DNA from: Tenggerimyces flavus
GTDB lineage: Bacteria; Actinomycetota; Actinomycetes; Propionibacteriales; Actinopolymorphaceae
Reading direction: 5' to 3'
Length of the DNA: 64,000 bases
Assembly (NCBI RefSeq): GCF_016907715.1
Contig: NZ_JAFBCM010000001.1
Location: 434,001 to 498,000, forward strand
The position numbers and the translations under genes are program-made. Below are positions 27,040-35,886 of this stretch, in pieces; positions within the stretch are counted from its first letter, which is position 1; every line of letters starts with the position of its first letter. Under the pieces are notes generated by a model. That model was not told the DNA's origin and searched no databases. It saw only the letters and a program-made list of their open reading frames with translations.

Positions 27040-27900
27040 ATGCATGTGTTCCTCGCCGGTGCGACCGGGGTGGTCGGTCGCCGCATCGTTCCGTTGCTCG
27101 TCTCCGCCGGCCACCAGGTGACCGGGACGACCCGCCGTTCGGAGAAGGCCGCGTTGCTGCGCGATCTTGGTGCCACTCCCGTGGTGGTCGACGCGTACGA
27201 CCGGGAGCAGGTGTTCGCGGCTGTCGCCGCCGCTCGTCCGGACGTCGTCATGGACCAGCTGACCGACCTCACCGCGTACGACGTCGACGCCAACGCCCGG
27301 CTACGCCGGGAAGGCACGACCAACCTCGTCGACGCCGCGCTGGCGGCCGGCGTCCGGCGGCTGGTCGTGCAGAGCCTGGGATGGATCTACGAACCGGGCG
27401 CCGAGCCCGCGGGCGAGGACGAGCCGCTCGACCTCGACTCCGAGGGGGCTAGGAAGTCCTCGGTGCAGGACATCGTCGACCTCGAGCGGACCGCCTCGGC
27501 GGCGCCCGAGGCGGTGTTGCTCCGGTACGGACTGTTCTACGGACCGGGCACCTGGTACCGCCCGGACGGGCTCAAGGCCGACGAGGCCAGGGCGGGCAAG
27601 CTGGTCGCGGACAACGATGTGACGAGCTGGCTCCACGTCGACGACGCCGCGGCTGCCGCGGTCCTCGCGGTGGAGTGGCCGTCCGGGCCGGTCAACCTGT
27701 GCGACGACGAGCCAGCTCCGGGGACGGCGTGGGTGCCCGCGTTCTGCCAGGCTGTTGGCGCGCCCCCGCCGTCCTCGTCGGAGGCGGAACGGAACGGCTG
27801 GGCTCGCGGCGAGTCCAATCGGTACGCGCGGTCGCTGGGCTGGACGCCGCGGTACCCGTCATGGCGAGAGGCGTTCAGGGCTTGGGAATCAGGTCGCTGA
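27040..27900 (+). CDS. NAD(P)-dependent epimerase / reductase (extended SDR)
   Basis: 286 aa. N-terminal Rossmann motif FLAGATGVVGRRIV (GxxGxxG) at residues 4-17 and RR in TTRRSEKAA for NADP-type binding. The usual YxxxK is not obvious, so it may be an atypical SDR acting as a reductase or binding protein. It overlaps the convergent MocR regulator by 26 bases. A CDS-poor 102-base gap separates it from the SPFH gene. Substrate unknown. Confidence 0.8.
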   Translation: MHVFLAGATGVVGRRIVPLLVSAGHQVTGTTRRSEKAALLRDLGATPVVVDAYDREQVFAAVAAARPDVVMDQLTDLTAYDVDANARLRREGTTNLVDAALAAGVRRLVVQSLGWIYEPGAEPAGEDEPLDLDSEGARKSSVQDIVDLERTASAAPEAVLLRYGLFYGPGTWYRPDGLKADEARAGKLVADNDVTSWLHVDDAAAAAVLAVEWPSGPVNLCDDEPAPGTAWVPAFCQAVGAPPPSSSEAERNGWARGESNRYARSLGWTPRYPSWREAFRAWESGR

Positions 27901-29233
27901 GGAGGTCCAGCGCCTGCCGCCAGGAGTGCGCGGGCGGCGTCGCGTAGCCGATCAGCAAGGCGGCCGCGTGGGTGTTCGGCGCGATCCAGTGCGTGGCCGA
28001 GTTCAGCCCGTGCATCCGCAAGCCTGCCTTGGCGGCGACCTTGACCAGCGCTCGTTCGGCTTCGGCGGACTCGAGCTCGACGACGGCTTGCAGCCCGGCG
28101 TCGATGCCGATCAGTGGCGCCTCGATGCGCTCGGCGAGCTCGGTTCGCCTGCGCTGGTACGCCCGGCGCGCACGCCGTACCTGGCGGTCGTAGTCGCCCC
28201 GTTCGACGAAGTCGGCCAACGCCAGCTGGTCGATGGCCGAGACCGAGGCGCCGAGGTCACTGGCGACGTCAAGGGCAAGTTGACGCAACCTTGGCGGGAG
28301 GACCAGCCAGCCCATGCGCATGCCGGGGGCGAGCGCCTTGCTCGCGCTGCCGGCGTAGATCACGCGGTCGGGGTCGGCTGCCTGGAACGCCCCGAGGAGC
28401 TGGCCGTCGTACCGGAACTCTCCGTCGTAGTCGTCCTCGACGACGTACCCCTGCTGGGCTTTCGCCCAGTCCAGGAAGGCCGTTCGCCTGCTCGGTGAGA
28501 GCGCGGCGCCGAGCGGGTGCTGGTGTGAGGGTGTGAGGAGTGCGACTCGGGTTCCGTCGGCGAGACCGGCCGGATCGGCCCCTTGCTCGTCGACGTGCAT
28601 CGACACGAGGTCGAGGCCAGCTGAGGCCAGGAGCTGCCGATGCATCGACAGGCAAGGGCTTTCGGTCGCCGCCTTGTCCAGGCCGAGCCTTCGGAACGTG
28701 TGCGCGAGAACGGCGAGTCCGTGCGCGAAGCCCGCGGTGACCAGCACGGTGTCGGCTGTCGCGCGGACGCCTCGGGTGCGGGCGAGGTACGAGGCGATCA
28801 CGTGGCGAAGCTCGGGAAGCCCGGCGGGGTCGGGGACGTCGAGCGACTCCGGCGTCGCCGTCGCGAGGACGCGCCGAACGCTGGCGGACCAGGCCGACCG
28901 CGGGAACGAGCTGAGGTCGGGTCGCCCCGGCCGGAGGTCGATCAGTGCCGGCGCTGCCCGTTCGACCAGCGCCGGCGCGGTGCTGCTCGCCACCTTCGTT
29001 CCGGAGCCGGGCAGGCCGACGAGCCAGCCTTCGGCGATCAGTTGCGCGAACGCCTCGACGACCGTGCCGCGGGCCACGCCGAGCTCGGCAGCCAGGCTGC
29101 GCGTACCCGGAAGGCGCGTGCCGGGCTGGAGCCGCCCGTCGCGGATCGCGTCGCGGAGAGCCTGCTCGAGCGCACGGCCGACTCTCGGGCCGCGTCGCAC
29201 GTCGAGGTGCAGGTCGAGGTCGGTACGTGGCAT
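27875..29233 (-). CDS. MocR/PdxR-type GntR regulator with aminotransferase domain
   Basis: 452 aa. N-terminal winged helix ([20 protein letters not shown] and [20 protein letters not shown], residues 18-68) joined to a fold-type I aminotransferase domain. The PLP lysine is in [17 protein letters not shown] (about residue 300), with DDYDGEFRY before it. Such regulators sense PLP and control vitamin B6, GABA or amino-acid genes. No pdxST is nearby, so the target is unknown. The ATG at 29233 lies inside the right arm of a perfect 17-bp hairpin. Longer in-frame extension reads antisense through the epoxide hydrolase gene and is rejected. Confidence 0.9.
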   Translation of the reverse strand: MPRTDLDLHLDVRRGPRVGRALEQALRDAIRDGRLQPGTRLPGTRSLAAELGVARGTVVEAFAQLIAEGWLVGLPGSGTKVASSTAPALVERAAPALIDLRPGRPDLSSFPRSAWSASVRRVLATATPESLDVPDPAGLPELRHVIASYLARTRGVRATADTVLVTAGFAHGLAVLAHTFRRLGLDKAATESPCLSMHRQLLASAGLDLVSMHVDEQGADPAGLADGTRVALLTPSHQHPLGAALSPSRRTAFLDWAKAQQGYVVEDDYDGEFRYDGQLLGAFQAADPDRVIYAGSASKALAPGMRMGWLVLPPRLRQLALDVASDLGASVSAIDQLALADFVERGDYDRQVRRARRAYQRRRTELAERIEAPLIGIDAGLQAVVELESAEAERALVKVAAKAGLRMHGLNSATHWIAPNTHAAALLIGYATPPAHSWRQALDLLSDLIPKP

Positions 29234-29267
29234 CGCCTTCGTAGTCTCGTCGAAGGCGATGCCACGT
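29225..29267. promoter_or_regulatory. Perfect 17-bp inverted repeat covering the MocR start codon
   Basis: ACGTGGCATCGCCTTCG and its exact complement, 9-base loop. On the minus-strand mRNA the right arm contains the MocR ATG and the only ribosome-site-like bases (GAAGG). It also lies 14 bases beyond the epoxide hydrolase stop. It may act as a DNA operator, a terminator of the upstream gene, an RNA lock on MocR translation, or a combination. Confidence 0.7.
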
Positions 29268-29280
29268 CGCAAACCGTCGC

Positions 29281-30387
29281 TCAGGCGAGTGAGTCGAAGA
29301 ACGTCGCGATGTCCGCGGCCAGGGCTTCGGGCTTCTCCATCGCGATGAAGTGGCCGCTGCCGGGGTTGTCGGTCGACCACTGGCTGATGTCGTTCTGCAG
29401 TTCGGCCAGCCGGCGGATCCCGGGCGGCCCGCTGTAGAGGCCGGTCGGCGCCGCCTTCTGCCCGCTCGGCCAGACGAACTTCACGCTGTTGTACATCAAC
29501 CACGACGACGAGCCCGCGCTCTGCGTGAACCAGTAAAGGCTGATGTTCGTCAGCAGCAGGTCGCGGTCGATCGCGTCGTCCGGCACGGGTACGGCGAACG
29601 TGAACTCGTGGAACTTCTGCAGCAGCCACGCCAGCAGTCCGATCGGCGAGTCGTTCCAGCCGAACGCCATCGTCTGCGGGTAGTGCCTCAGCAACATGTG
29701 GTGGTCGACGCCCAGGCTGGCCCACTGCTGCATCTGGTCGTACAGGCCGCGCTCCTCCTCGTTCAGCTCCGGCAGCAGGTCCTCGGTCGGCAGGCCGACG
29801 CCGCTGTCGAGGTGCACGCCGACGACGCGGTCGGGGTCCGCCTTCGCGGTCTCCTGCGAGACGTACACGCCGAGGTCGCCGCCCTGCACGCCGTACCGCT
29901 CGTAGCCCAGCCTGCGCATGAGCTCCGCCCACATCCGGCCGACCTGCGCGACGCCGAAGCCGGTCTCCGGCGGCTTGCCGGAGAAGCCGAACCCGGGAAC
30001 GTGCGGCACGACGACGTCGAACCCGCGCTCGGTCAGCTGCGGGATCAGCTCGACGAACTGCACCACGGAGTTCGGCCAGCCGTGCGTGAGGAGCAGCGGC
30101 AGCGCGTCCGGGTTTCCGGACCTGGCGTGCAGGAAGTGCACGTCGATCCCGTCGATCGTCGTGACGAACTGCGGGAACGTGTTCAGCCGCGCCTCCTGCG
30201 CCCGCCAGTCGAAGCCGTCGCGCCAGTACTCGGCCAGCTCGCGGAGGTACTCGACCGGGACGCCGCGGCTCCAACCGTCGCCGGGCAGTTGCTCCGGCCA
30301 GCGCGCGTTCGCCAGCCTCGAGTGCAGATCGTCCAACTCTGCTTGCGGGATCTCGATGCGGAAGGGCCTGATCTCTGTCGTCGTCAT
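29281..30387 (-). CDS. Epoxide hydrolase-family alpha/beta hydrolase
   Basis: 368 aa. The N-terminal EHN domain ([31 protein letters not shown]) marks microsomal-type epoxide hydrolases. The oxyanion loop is [11 protein letters not shown], the nucleophile Asp is in [12 protein letters not shown] (about residue 178) and the general base His is in [11 protein letters not shown] near the C-terminus. ATG 30387 (MTTTEIRPF) was preferred to a start 93 bases upstream that would cover the divergent operator. It diverges from the WYL regulator at 30451, which probably controls it. Confidence 0.88.
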   Translation of the reverse strand: MTTTEIRPFRIEIPQAELDDLHSRLANARWPEQLPGDGWSRGVPVEYLRELAEYWRDGFDWRAQEARLNTFPQFVTTIDGIDVHFLHARSGNPDALPLLLTHGWPNSVVQFVELIPQLTERGFDVVVPHVPGFGFSGKPPETGFGVAQVGRMWAELMRRLGYERYGVQGGDLGVYVSQETAKADPDRVVGVHLDSGVGLPTEDLLPELNEEERGLYDQMQQWASLGVDHHMLLRHYPQTMAFGWNDSPIGLLAWLLQKFHEFTFAVPVPDDAIDRDLLLTNISLYWFTQSAGSSSWLMYNSVKFVWPSGQKAAPTGLYSGPPGIRRLAELQNDISQWSTDNPGSGHFIAMEKPEALAADIATFFDSLA

Positions 30388-30450
30388 GTCTTCGACCCTA
30401 GGATCCGTGTAGGACCGATTCTGTCCTATACAGCTATCATTCTCGAAGAC
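30388..30450. promoter_or_regulatory. Symmetric divergent operator for WYL regulator and epoxide hydrolase
   Basis: The 63-base gap holds a near-perfect 9-bp inverted repeat GTGTAGGAC (30407-30415) / GTCCTATAC (30423-30431) with a 7-base spacer. An outer perfect 8-bp repeat GTCTTCGA (30388-30395) / TCGAAGAC (30443-30450) touches both start codons. The inner repeat is a likely operator of the adjacent regulator; the outer arms give each gene the same GAAG ribosome site. Confidence 0.7.
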
Positions 30451-31404
30451 ATGAGCGATCCCTCCGAACGCCTGCTCCACCTGCTGTCGTTGCTCCAGAC
30501 GCCGCGCGACTGGCCGGGCAGCGAGCTTGCCCGCCGGCTGTCGGTCACGACCCGGACAGTGCGGCGCGACATCGACCGGCTGCGCGGGCTCGGCTACCCG
30601 GTCGAGGGCGCGATGGGACCCGAGGGCGGCTACCGGCTCGTCGCCGGAACGGCCATGCCGCCGCTGCTCCTGGACGACGACGAGGCGGTCGCGATCGCGA
30701 TCGGTCTCCGGATCGCCGCCGGCCAGGCCATCGCCGGCATCGACGAGGTGTCCGTCCGCGCGCTGGCGAAACTCGAACAGGTGTTGCCGAAACGGCTACG
30801 CCGCCGAGTCACTACCTTGGGAGCGGCGACCGTCCCGTTCTCGCTGCGGAACGACCCGACCGTCGACCCCGAGCTGCTGACCCAGCTCGCCGCGCTGATC
30901 GAGAACAGCGAACGCCTGCGCTTCGAGCACGTCGCCGCCGACGGCTCGCACACCGACCGGAACGTCGAGCCGCGCAGCCTGATCTCGCAGAACGGGCAGT
31001 GGTACCTGCTCGCGTACGACCTCGATCGCGCGGACTGGCGCACGTTCCGCGTCGACCGGCTCCGCGATCTGCGCCCGACCGGTCACCGCGTCCGTCCGCG
31101 GCCGCTGCCGGCGAAGGACGTCGCCGAGCACGTCCGGCAGCAGGCGTACTCGCGGGCGCCGGTCTTCTCGGCCGCCGTGACCCTGCACGCACCGATCGCC
31201 CAGGTGGCAAGGCGATTCGGGACGGCAGAGGGACTCACCGAGCTGGACGCGATCACCTGTCGGTACGTCAGTCACGAGGACACCGTCGAGTACCTCGCGT
31301 TCCGGCTGATCCGGCTCGACTGCGAGTTCGAGGTGCACGAACCGCCCGAGCTGGTCGCCTACCTCCGCACCATCAGTGCCCGGACACAACGCGCCGCCGG
31401 CTAG
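30451..31404 (+). CDS. YafY-type transcriptional regulator with WYL domain
   Basis: 317 aa. N-terminal HTH (LARRLSVTTRTVRRDIDRLRGLGY, residues 27-50), a beta wing (GAMGPEGGYRL), then a WYL ligand-sensing domain containing GQWYLLAYDLDRADWRTFRVDRL (about residue 190) and a WCX tail. WYL regulators often bind small molecules or nucleic acid. ATG 30451 is the first start past the divergent gene. Likely target: the epoxide hydrolase and itself, through the symmetric operator between them. Its stop shares CTAG with the convergent response regulator. Confidence 0.9.
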   Translation: MSDPSERLLHLLSLLQTPRDWPGSELARRLSVTTRTVRRDIDRLRGLGYPVEGAMGPEGGYRLVAGTAMPPLLLDDDEAVAIAIGLRIAAGQAIAGIDEVSVRALAKLEQVLPKRLRRRVTTLGAATVPFSLRNDPTVDPELLTQLAALIENSERLRFEHVAADGSHTDRNVEPRSLISQNGQWYLLAYDLDRADWRTFRVDRLRDLRPTGHRVRPRPLPAKDVAEHVRQQAYSRAPVFSAAVTLHAPIAQVARRFGTAEGLTELDAITCRYVSHEDTVEYLAFRLIRLDCEFEVHEPPELVAYLRTISARTQRAAG

Positions 31405-32066
31405 GCCGCTCCGGCGCGGACCAGGCCGCACTCGTACGCCAGAACGACGGCCTGCACGCGGTCGCGCAGCCGGAGCTTGGCCAGAATCCTGTTCACATAT
31501 CCCTTCACCGTCCCTTCGGTCAGGTTGAGCGTGCTGGCGATCTCGGAGTTGGACAGCCCGCGGGCGATCAGCTCGAGCACCTCGCATTCGCGCTCGGTCA
31601 GCTCGCGCAGCGCCACGTCGACGTTCGGCACCACGTCATCCGGTGCCCCGATGTGCCGCTCGATCAGCCGTCGAGTCACCGCCGGCGCGACGATCGCGTC
31701 GCCCCCGGCCACCGCTCGGATGGCGACGAGCAGGTCCGAGGCCAGGATGTCCTTGAGGACGAATCCGCTCGCCCCCGCACGCAGGGCCGAGTAGACGTAC
31801 TCGTCCAGGTCGAACGTGGTAAGGACGAGGACCTTCGGCGCCTCCGGCCCCGCGGCACGGACCAGCCGCGTCGCCTCGACTCCGTCGACGTCGGGCATCC
31901 GGATGTCCATCAGTACGACGTCCGGCGAGGTCTGCGCGACCAGCTCCATCACCTCCGAGCCGTCGCCGCCCTCTCCCACGACGACCATGTCGTCGGCACT
32001 GTCGATGATCAACGCCAGCCCTCCGCGCAACAGGGCTTGGTCGTCGATGAGCAGCACGCGGATCAC
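31401..32066 (-). CDS. NarL/LuxR-family response regulator
   Basis: 221 aa. Receiver with phospho-acceptor Asp in DVVLMDIRMPDVDG (about residue 54) and Lys in GFVLKDILAS. C-terminal LuxR HTH TERECEVLELIARGLSNSEI plus the recognition helix TEGTVKGYVNRILAKL. GTG start overlaps the kinase stop as GTGA (32063-32066). Target genes unknown; no transporter typical of antibiotic-sensing pairs is adjacent. Confidence 0.92.
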   Translation of the reverse strand: MIRVLLIDDQALLRGGLALIIDSADDMVVVGEGGDGSEVMELVAQTSPDVVLMDIRMPDVDGVEATRLVRAAGPEAPKVLVLTTFDLDEYVYSALRAGASGFVLKDILASDLLVAIRAVAGGDAIVAPAVTRRLIERHIGAPDDVVPNVDVALRELTERECEVLELIARGLSNSEIASTLNLTEGTVKGYVNRILAKLRLRDRVQAVVLAYECGLVRAGAA

Positions 32067-33427
32067 AGCGTGGCCTCCGTTCCCAGGGGGAGCCGAGCCC
32101 GCACCGAGAACCCCTTGCCCTCGACAGGTCCCGCGAAGAGCTCTCCGCGCAGCGTCTCGACGCGCTCGCGCATCCCACGCAGGCCGTTGCCCGCGCCATC
32201 GGCGACGGCGTCTCCGGCGCCGTTGTCGTTCACCTCCACTGTCAAGGCGTCCTTTCCGTACTCGATCGTCACCTGCACCCGCGCTCCGGGACCAGCGTGT
32301 TTCATCGCGTTCGTCAATGCCTCTTGCACAATCCGGTACGCCGCCAGGTCGACGGTGATCGGAAGGACGTCCGGCTCGCCCTCGAGGTGCAGCAAGACCG
32401 GCGTGCCTGCCTTCCGCACCTGCTCGACCAGCTTGGGCAGCTGCGCCAGTCCGGGAACCGGATGACGCGAGCCGTCCACCGGCCCGACCGCCGCCAGCAC
32501 CTGGCGCATGTCGGCGAGCGAGGCGCGCCCGGTCTCCACGATCGTGTTCAGCGCGGAGAGCGTCGCCTGCGGGCGTTTCTCGAACGCCGCCACGCCTCCC
32601 TGCGCCTGCATCACGATCACCGACAACCCGTGCGCGACCACGTCGTGCAGCTCGCGGGTGATCCGCGTCCGTTCGGCCGCGGCCGCGAGCGCGCCCTGCT
32701 GGTCACGTTCGCGCTCCAGGTCGCGTGCCCGCGCCTTGAGCTCGTCCAGGTACGCACGACGGCTCTGTACGCTCCAGCCGATCGCCCAGGCGGCGACCAG
32801 CACCGGGGCGAGGATCGGGATCCCGCCCCAGTCCGTCGGTCCGCGCGAGACCGACGGGTCCGGCTCCGGCGGTACCGGTGGCACCGGCGGCTCCGGTGGC
32901 TCCGGTGGCACCGGTAGTTCGGGAAGCACCGGCGGCTCGGGCCGCACCGCTGGCGCCGCCCGACCGTCGGTGAACGGCTCGACGATCAGCCAGCCATCTC
33001 TTCGTCCGTCGAACGTGACGTACACAGACCATGCCAGAACGACGAGCATCATCGCTGCGAGTATCCACAGGGAGAACGTGCGCGACCTCCCTGCGGCGAT
33101 CGTGAAGAGGATCAGCGGCACGGCCACGTTCGCCGGCATCGGACCCATCGCGACCGCCATCTGCACGAGTGCCGCCACCGTCGCGCACGCCAGCGCTGGC
33201 TCGGGCCAGCGCCGCCGCACGAGCACGGAGGCGATGCCCGCACCCGCCAACACCCACCACAGCAGGGATCCGACGGGTTGCAGCCCGATCCGCGGGTCCA
33301 GCAACGTCGGTGCCGCATCGGTGTCGCTCATCACGATCGACGCCACGAGAAGCAGCGCGGCGAGGCCTGCGTCCTGGACGAACGGCCTGCGGACCACGCT
33401 GGTCAGGTGGGCGACGACTGTGTTCAC
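32063..33427 (-). CDS. Sensor histidine kinase, NarL-pair (HisKA_3) type
   Basis: 454 aa. Membrane helices fill residues 15-140, then an outside Pro-rich stretch with repeated PPEPP/PVPP units (about residues 175-210), and another membrane segment (IPILAPVLVAAWAIGWSV). Phospho-acceptor helix TRELHDVVAHGLSVIVMQAQ (His about 267). The ATPase has NAMKHAG, DNGAGDAVADGAGNGLRGM. It pairs with the downstream LuxR-type regulator. The Pro-rich insertion is unusual and is encoded by a repetitive GGCGGCTCCGGTGGC-like DNA tract at about 32850-32945. Confidence 0.9.
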   Translation of the reverse strand: MNTVVAHLTSVVRRPFVQDAGLAALLLVASIVMSDTDAAPTLLDPRIGLQPVGSLLWWVLAGAGIASVLVRRRWPEPALACATVAALVQMAVAMGPMPANVAVPLILFTIAAGRSRTFSLWILAAMMLVVLAWSVYVTFDGRRDGWLIVEPFTDGRAAPAVRPEPPVLPELPVPPEPPEPPVPPVPPEPDPSVSRGPTDWGGIPILAPVLVAAWAIGWSVQSRRAYLDELKARARDLERERDQQGALAAAAERTRITRELHDVVAHGLSVIVMQAQGGVAAFEKRPQATLSALNTIVETGRASLADMRQVLAAVGPVDGSRHPVPGLAQLPKLVEQVRKAGTPVLLHLEGEPDVLPITVDLAAYRIVQEALTNAMKHAGPGARVQVTIEYGKDALTVEVNDNGAGDAVADGAGNGLRGMRERVETLRGELFAGPVEGKGFSVRARLPLGTEATL

Positions 33428-33536
33428 GGGGCCGAGCCTAGGTGGGTTGCGGGCTTGGCGAATCTGACCACGGTTATGTCTTCATACATATCCACGGGTA
33501 GATGTGCGACGGCGCCAACGTTCCGAGACTTGCCGC

Positions 33537-35135
33537 ATGAGACGACATTCGCTCGCTGCGGCAGCCGCCCTGATGGCGGTCGCCGGCCCGATGGTGATCG
33601 CGGCACCCGCGTTCGCCACCGCGCCGCCTGCCTCTGTCACCTGGACGAAGTGTCCGGCGTACTCCGACGAGGTGTTGGAGTTCCTCGGCCTCCCACCCGC
33701 CGACCGACCGGCCTTCCACGAGCTCTGGGCGCGCGCGGAGTGCGGAACGGTCGCCGTTCCGCTCGACTACCGGAAGCCGCGCGGCCGGACGATCACGGTC
33801 GCGATCACGCGGCTGAAGGCGACCGACCAGAAGCGCCAGCTCGGCAGCATGGCGCTCAACCCGGGCGGACCTGGCGGCGCGGGCTACCTGTTGCCGATCC
33901 AGTTCGGGCTGCGCCCGGGCACCGCGAAGCTCAACGAGCGTTACGACCTGATCGGCTTCGACCCGCGCGGCGTCGGCTACAGCACCCAGGTCGACTGCGA
34001 GCCGGCCGACGGGCCTCCTCCGACATCGCCGATCACCAAGCGGCAGGCGAAGCAGCAGTACGCCGAGCTGGTCCGCGCGAGTCGCGCGTGCGCGGCGAAG
34101 GATCCCGCGTTCCTCAGCCAGATCACGACCGGCAACATCGCCCGCGACCTCGACCGGGTTCGCGCCGGGCTGGGCGAGCGCAAGCTGAACTACTACGGGG
34201 TGTCCTGGGGCAGCTGGCTCGGCCCGGTCTACCGGAGCCTGTTCCCGAGCAAGACCGGCCGGATGTGGGTGGACAGCGTCGCCATCCCGGACCCGCGGAT
34301 GGACCGGTTCGAGGCCGAACGCGCGATGGCCACGCACCGGAGCTTCACCCGGTTCGCGGCGTGGATCGCGCGGTTCGACGACACGTACCACCTCGGTCGC
34401 ACGGGGCGGCAGGTCGAGGCCACGCTGGCCGCGATGCGCGCGGACTTCGAGGCGAACCCTCGGCAGTTCACCGATCTACCGTTCCCCATCGGCGGCTTCG
34501 AGATCGGGCTGACCGCGGGCGTGCCGTCCGTCGACTGGACGCTTTTCGCGCGTGCGTTGGCAGATCTGCGCACCTGGACGGGCACGACCGCGCCGGAGTC
34601 GCTGAAGCGGCTGATCGGCGGGCCGGGTCCGGGCGGCGAGCCGCCCGCGGGCTTGCCGGAGCTGTTCAACGAGACGGCAGGGCAGGCGATCTTCTGCAAC
34701 GGCGACGGCGGCCGCCGTGACTTCGAGTCCGCGTGGAAGGCGTACCAGGACAGGCTGCGCCGCTACCCGGTCACAGGCGTGACCAGCCACTACCTGCCGC
34801 CGTGCGCGGGCTGGTCGCTCCCCGTGGAACGCATCCGCCTGCACCACGGCGGCGGCTCGCTCGTTCTGTCGGGGCACCGGTGGGAGACGCCATCGGTGTT
34901 CGAGTGGACTGCCGAGATGCACGACGCCGTCGGCGGCAAGGTGGTCACCATCGACGACGACGTCCACGGCTCGGTGCTGGACTCCGCCGACTGCCTCGCC
35001 CGGGTGGCGCGGTTCTTCGAGACAGGCTCGGTGGGCGCGAGGACCTGCGAGGGCATCCCGGTGCCTACGGGTCCGGACGACCTGCCCGGGCCGCAGGCAT
35101 TCGGAACGCAGTCCCGGTCAGGCCTTCACCCGTAG
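33537..35135 (+). CDS. Secreted SlpD/SlpE-like alpha/beta-hydrolase peptidase
   Basis: 532 aa. Signal peptide MRRHSLAAAAALMAVAGP...AAPAFA (cleavage about residue 28). The domain order fits Streptomyces tripeptidyl aminopeptidases (TAP/SlpD/SlpE): CGTVAVPLDYRKP, oxyanion NPGGPGGAGY, nucleophile elbow YYGVSWGSWLG (Ser about residue 223), the long lid insertion, C-terminal YLPPCAGW, SGHRWETPS, and His in DDDVHGSVLD. It probably releases peptides outside the cell; substrate range is unproven. ATG 33537 gives the signal; an upstream in-frame start lacks one. It overlaps the convergent alaX-like gene by 18 bases. Confidence 0.87.
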   Translation: MRRHSLAAAAALMAVAGPMVIAAPAFATAPPASVTWTKCPAYSDEVLEFLGLPPADRPAFHELWARAECGTVAVPLDYRKPRGRTITVAITRLKATDQKRQLGSMALNPGGPGGAGYLLPIQFGLRPGTAKLNERYDLIGFDPRGVGYSTQVDCEPADGPPPTSPITKRQAKQQYAELVRASRACAAKDPAFLSQITTGNIARDLDRVRAGLGERKLNYYGVSWGSWLGPVYRSLFPSKTGRMWVDSVAIPDPRMDRFEAERAMATHRSFTRFAAWIARFDDTYHLGRTGRQVEATLAAMRADFEANPRQFTDLPFPIGGFEIGLTAGVPSVDWTLFARALADLRTWTGTTAPESLKRLIGGPGPGGEPPAGLPELFNETAGQAIFCNGDGGRRDFESAWKAYQDRLRRYPVTGVTSHYLPPCAGWSLPVERIRLHHGGGSLVLSGHRWETPSVFEWTAEMHDAVGGKVVTIDDDVHGSVLDSADCLARVARFFETGSVGARTCEGIPVPTGPDDLPGPQAFGTQSRSGLHP

Positions 35136-35867
35136 CCGGACGCGGCGGAACCCACGTCCCTTGTTCTCGATCTTGGCGATCTCCAACTCGCCGATCCACT
35201 TGGTCGAGGCGACGTGGGTTCCGCCGTCGGCCTGGACGTCGAGGCCCTTGATGTCGACGAGCCGGACGACCTCGACGGTCTCCGGTACGAGGTTGGTCGC
35301 GGTGCGGATGATGTCGGGGATCGCGAACGCCTCGGCGCGGGGCAGGCTGCGGACCTCGATCGCCCGGTCCGCGGCCACCTCGGCGTTGATCGCGGCGGTC
35401 ACGTGCTCCTTGAAGCCCTCGGGAACCGCCTCGATGTTGAAGTCCATCCGCGCCTCGAGCGGCGTCATGTTGCCGCCCGTCACGAGTGCGCCGTAGTCGC
35501 GGAACACCACCCCGCACAGCACGTGCAGGCCGGAGTGCGTACGCATCAACGCGGTACGGCGTTCGTCGTCGAGCGTGGCTTCGACGCTCGTGCCGACCGG
35601 AGGGAGGGGGTCGTCGTCGTGCGGGATCAGGTGGAGGTCGTCGCCCTTGCGGGCGCCGACGATCCGGGTCCGTACCCCGCCCCACAGCAGCACGCCCTCG
35701 TCCGGCGGTTGACCACCGCCGCCGGGATAGAAGGCGGAACGGTCGAGCACGATGCCGTCCTCGGCGGAGGCGTGCAGGACCGTGGCGTTCCAGTCGCGCA
35801 GGGCTTGGTCGGTGAGTTCGAGTCGGGTGGTCCGCCCGTGTTGGTCGGTGGCGGCGGTGTCGTCCAT
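35118..35867 (-). CDS. AlaX-type alanyl-tRNA editing protein
   Basis: 249 aa free-standing relative of the AlaRS/ThrRS editing domain; removes Ser or Gly mis-attached to tRNA-Ala. Conserved pieces: DRSAFYPGGGGQPPDEG (residues 42-58), zinc ligands in MRTHSGLHVL (HxxxH, about 108), and VQADGGTHVAST near residue 212. In many relatives the last motif is CGGTH; here the first position is Asp, which leaves the fourth zinc ligand unclear. The ATG directly precedes the first beta strand. Convergent overlap with the peptidase gene. Confidence 0.85.
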   Translation of the reverse strand: MDDTAATDQHGRTTRLELTDQALRDWNATVLHASAEDGIVLDRSAFYPGGGGQPPDEGVLLWGGVRTRIVGARKGDDLHLIPHDDDPLPPVGTSVEATLDDERRTALMRTHSGLHVLCGVVFRDYGALVTGGNMTPLEARMDFNIEAVPEGFKEHVTAAINAEVAADRAIEVRSLPRAEAFAIPDIIRTATNLVPETVEVVRLVDIKGLDVQADGGTHVASTKWIGELEIAKIENKGRGFRRVRLRVKA

Positions 35868-35886
35868 GAGCGAACGGTACGCCAGC

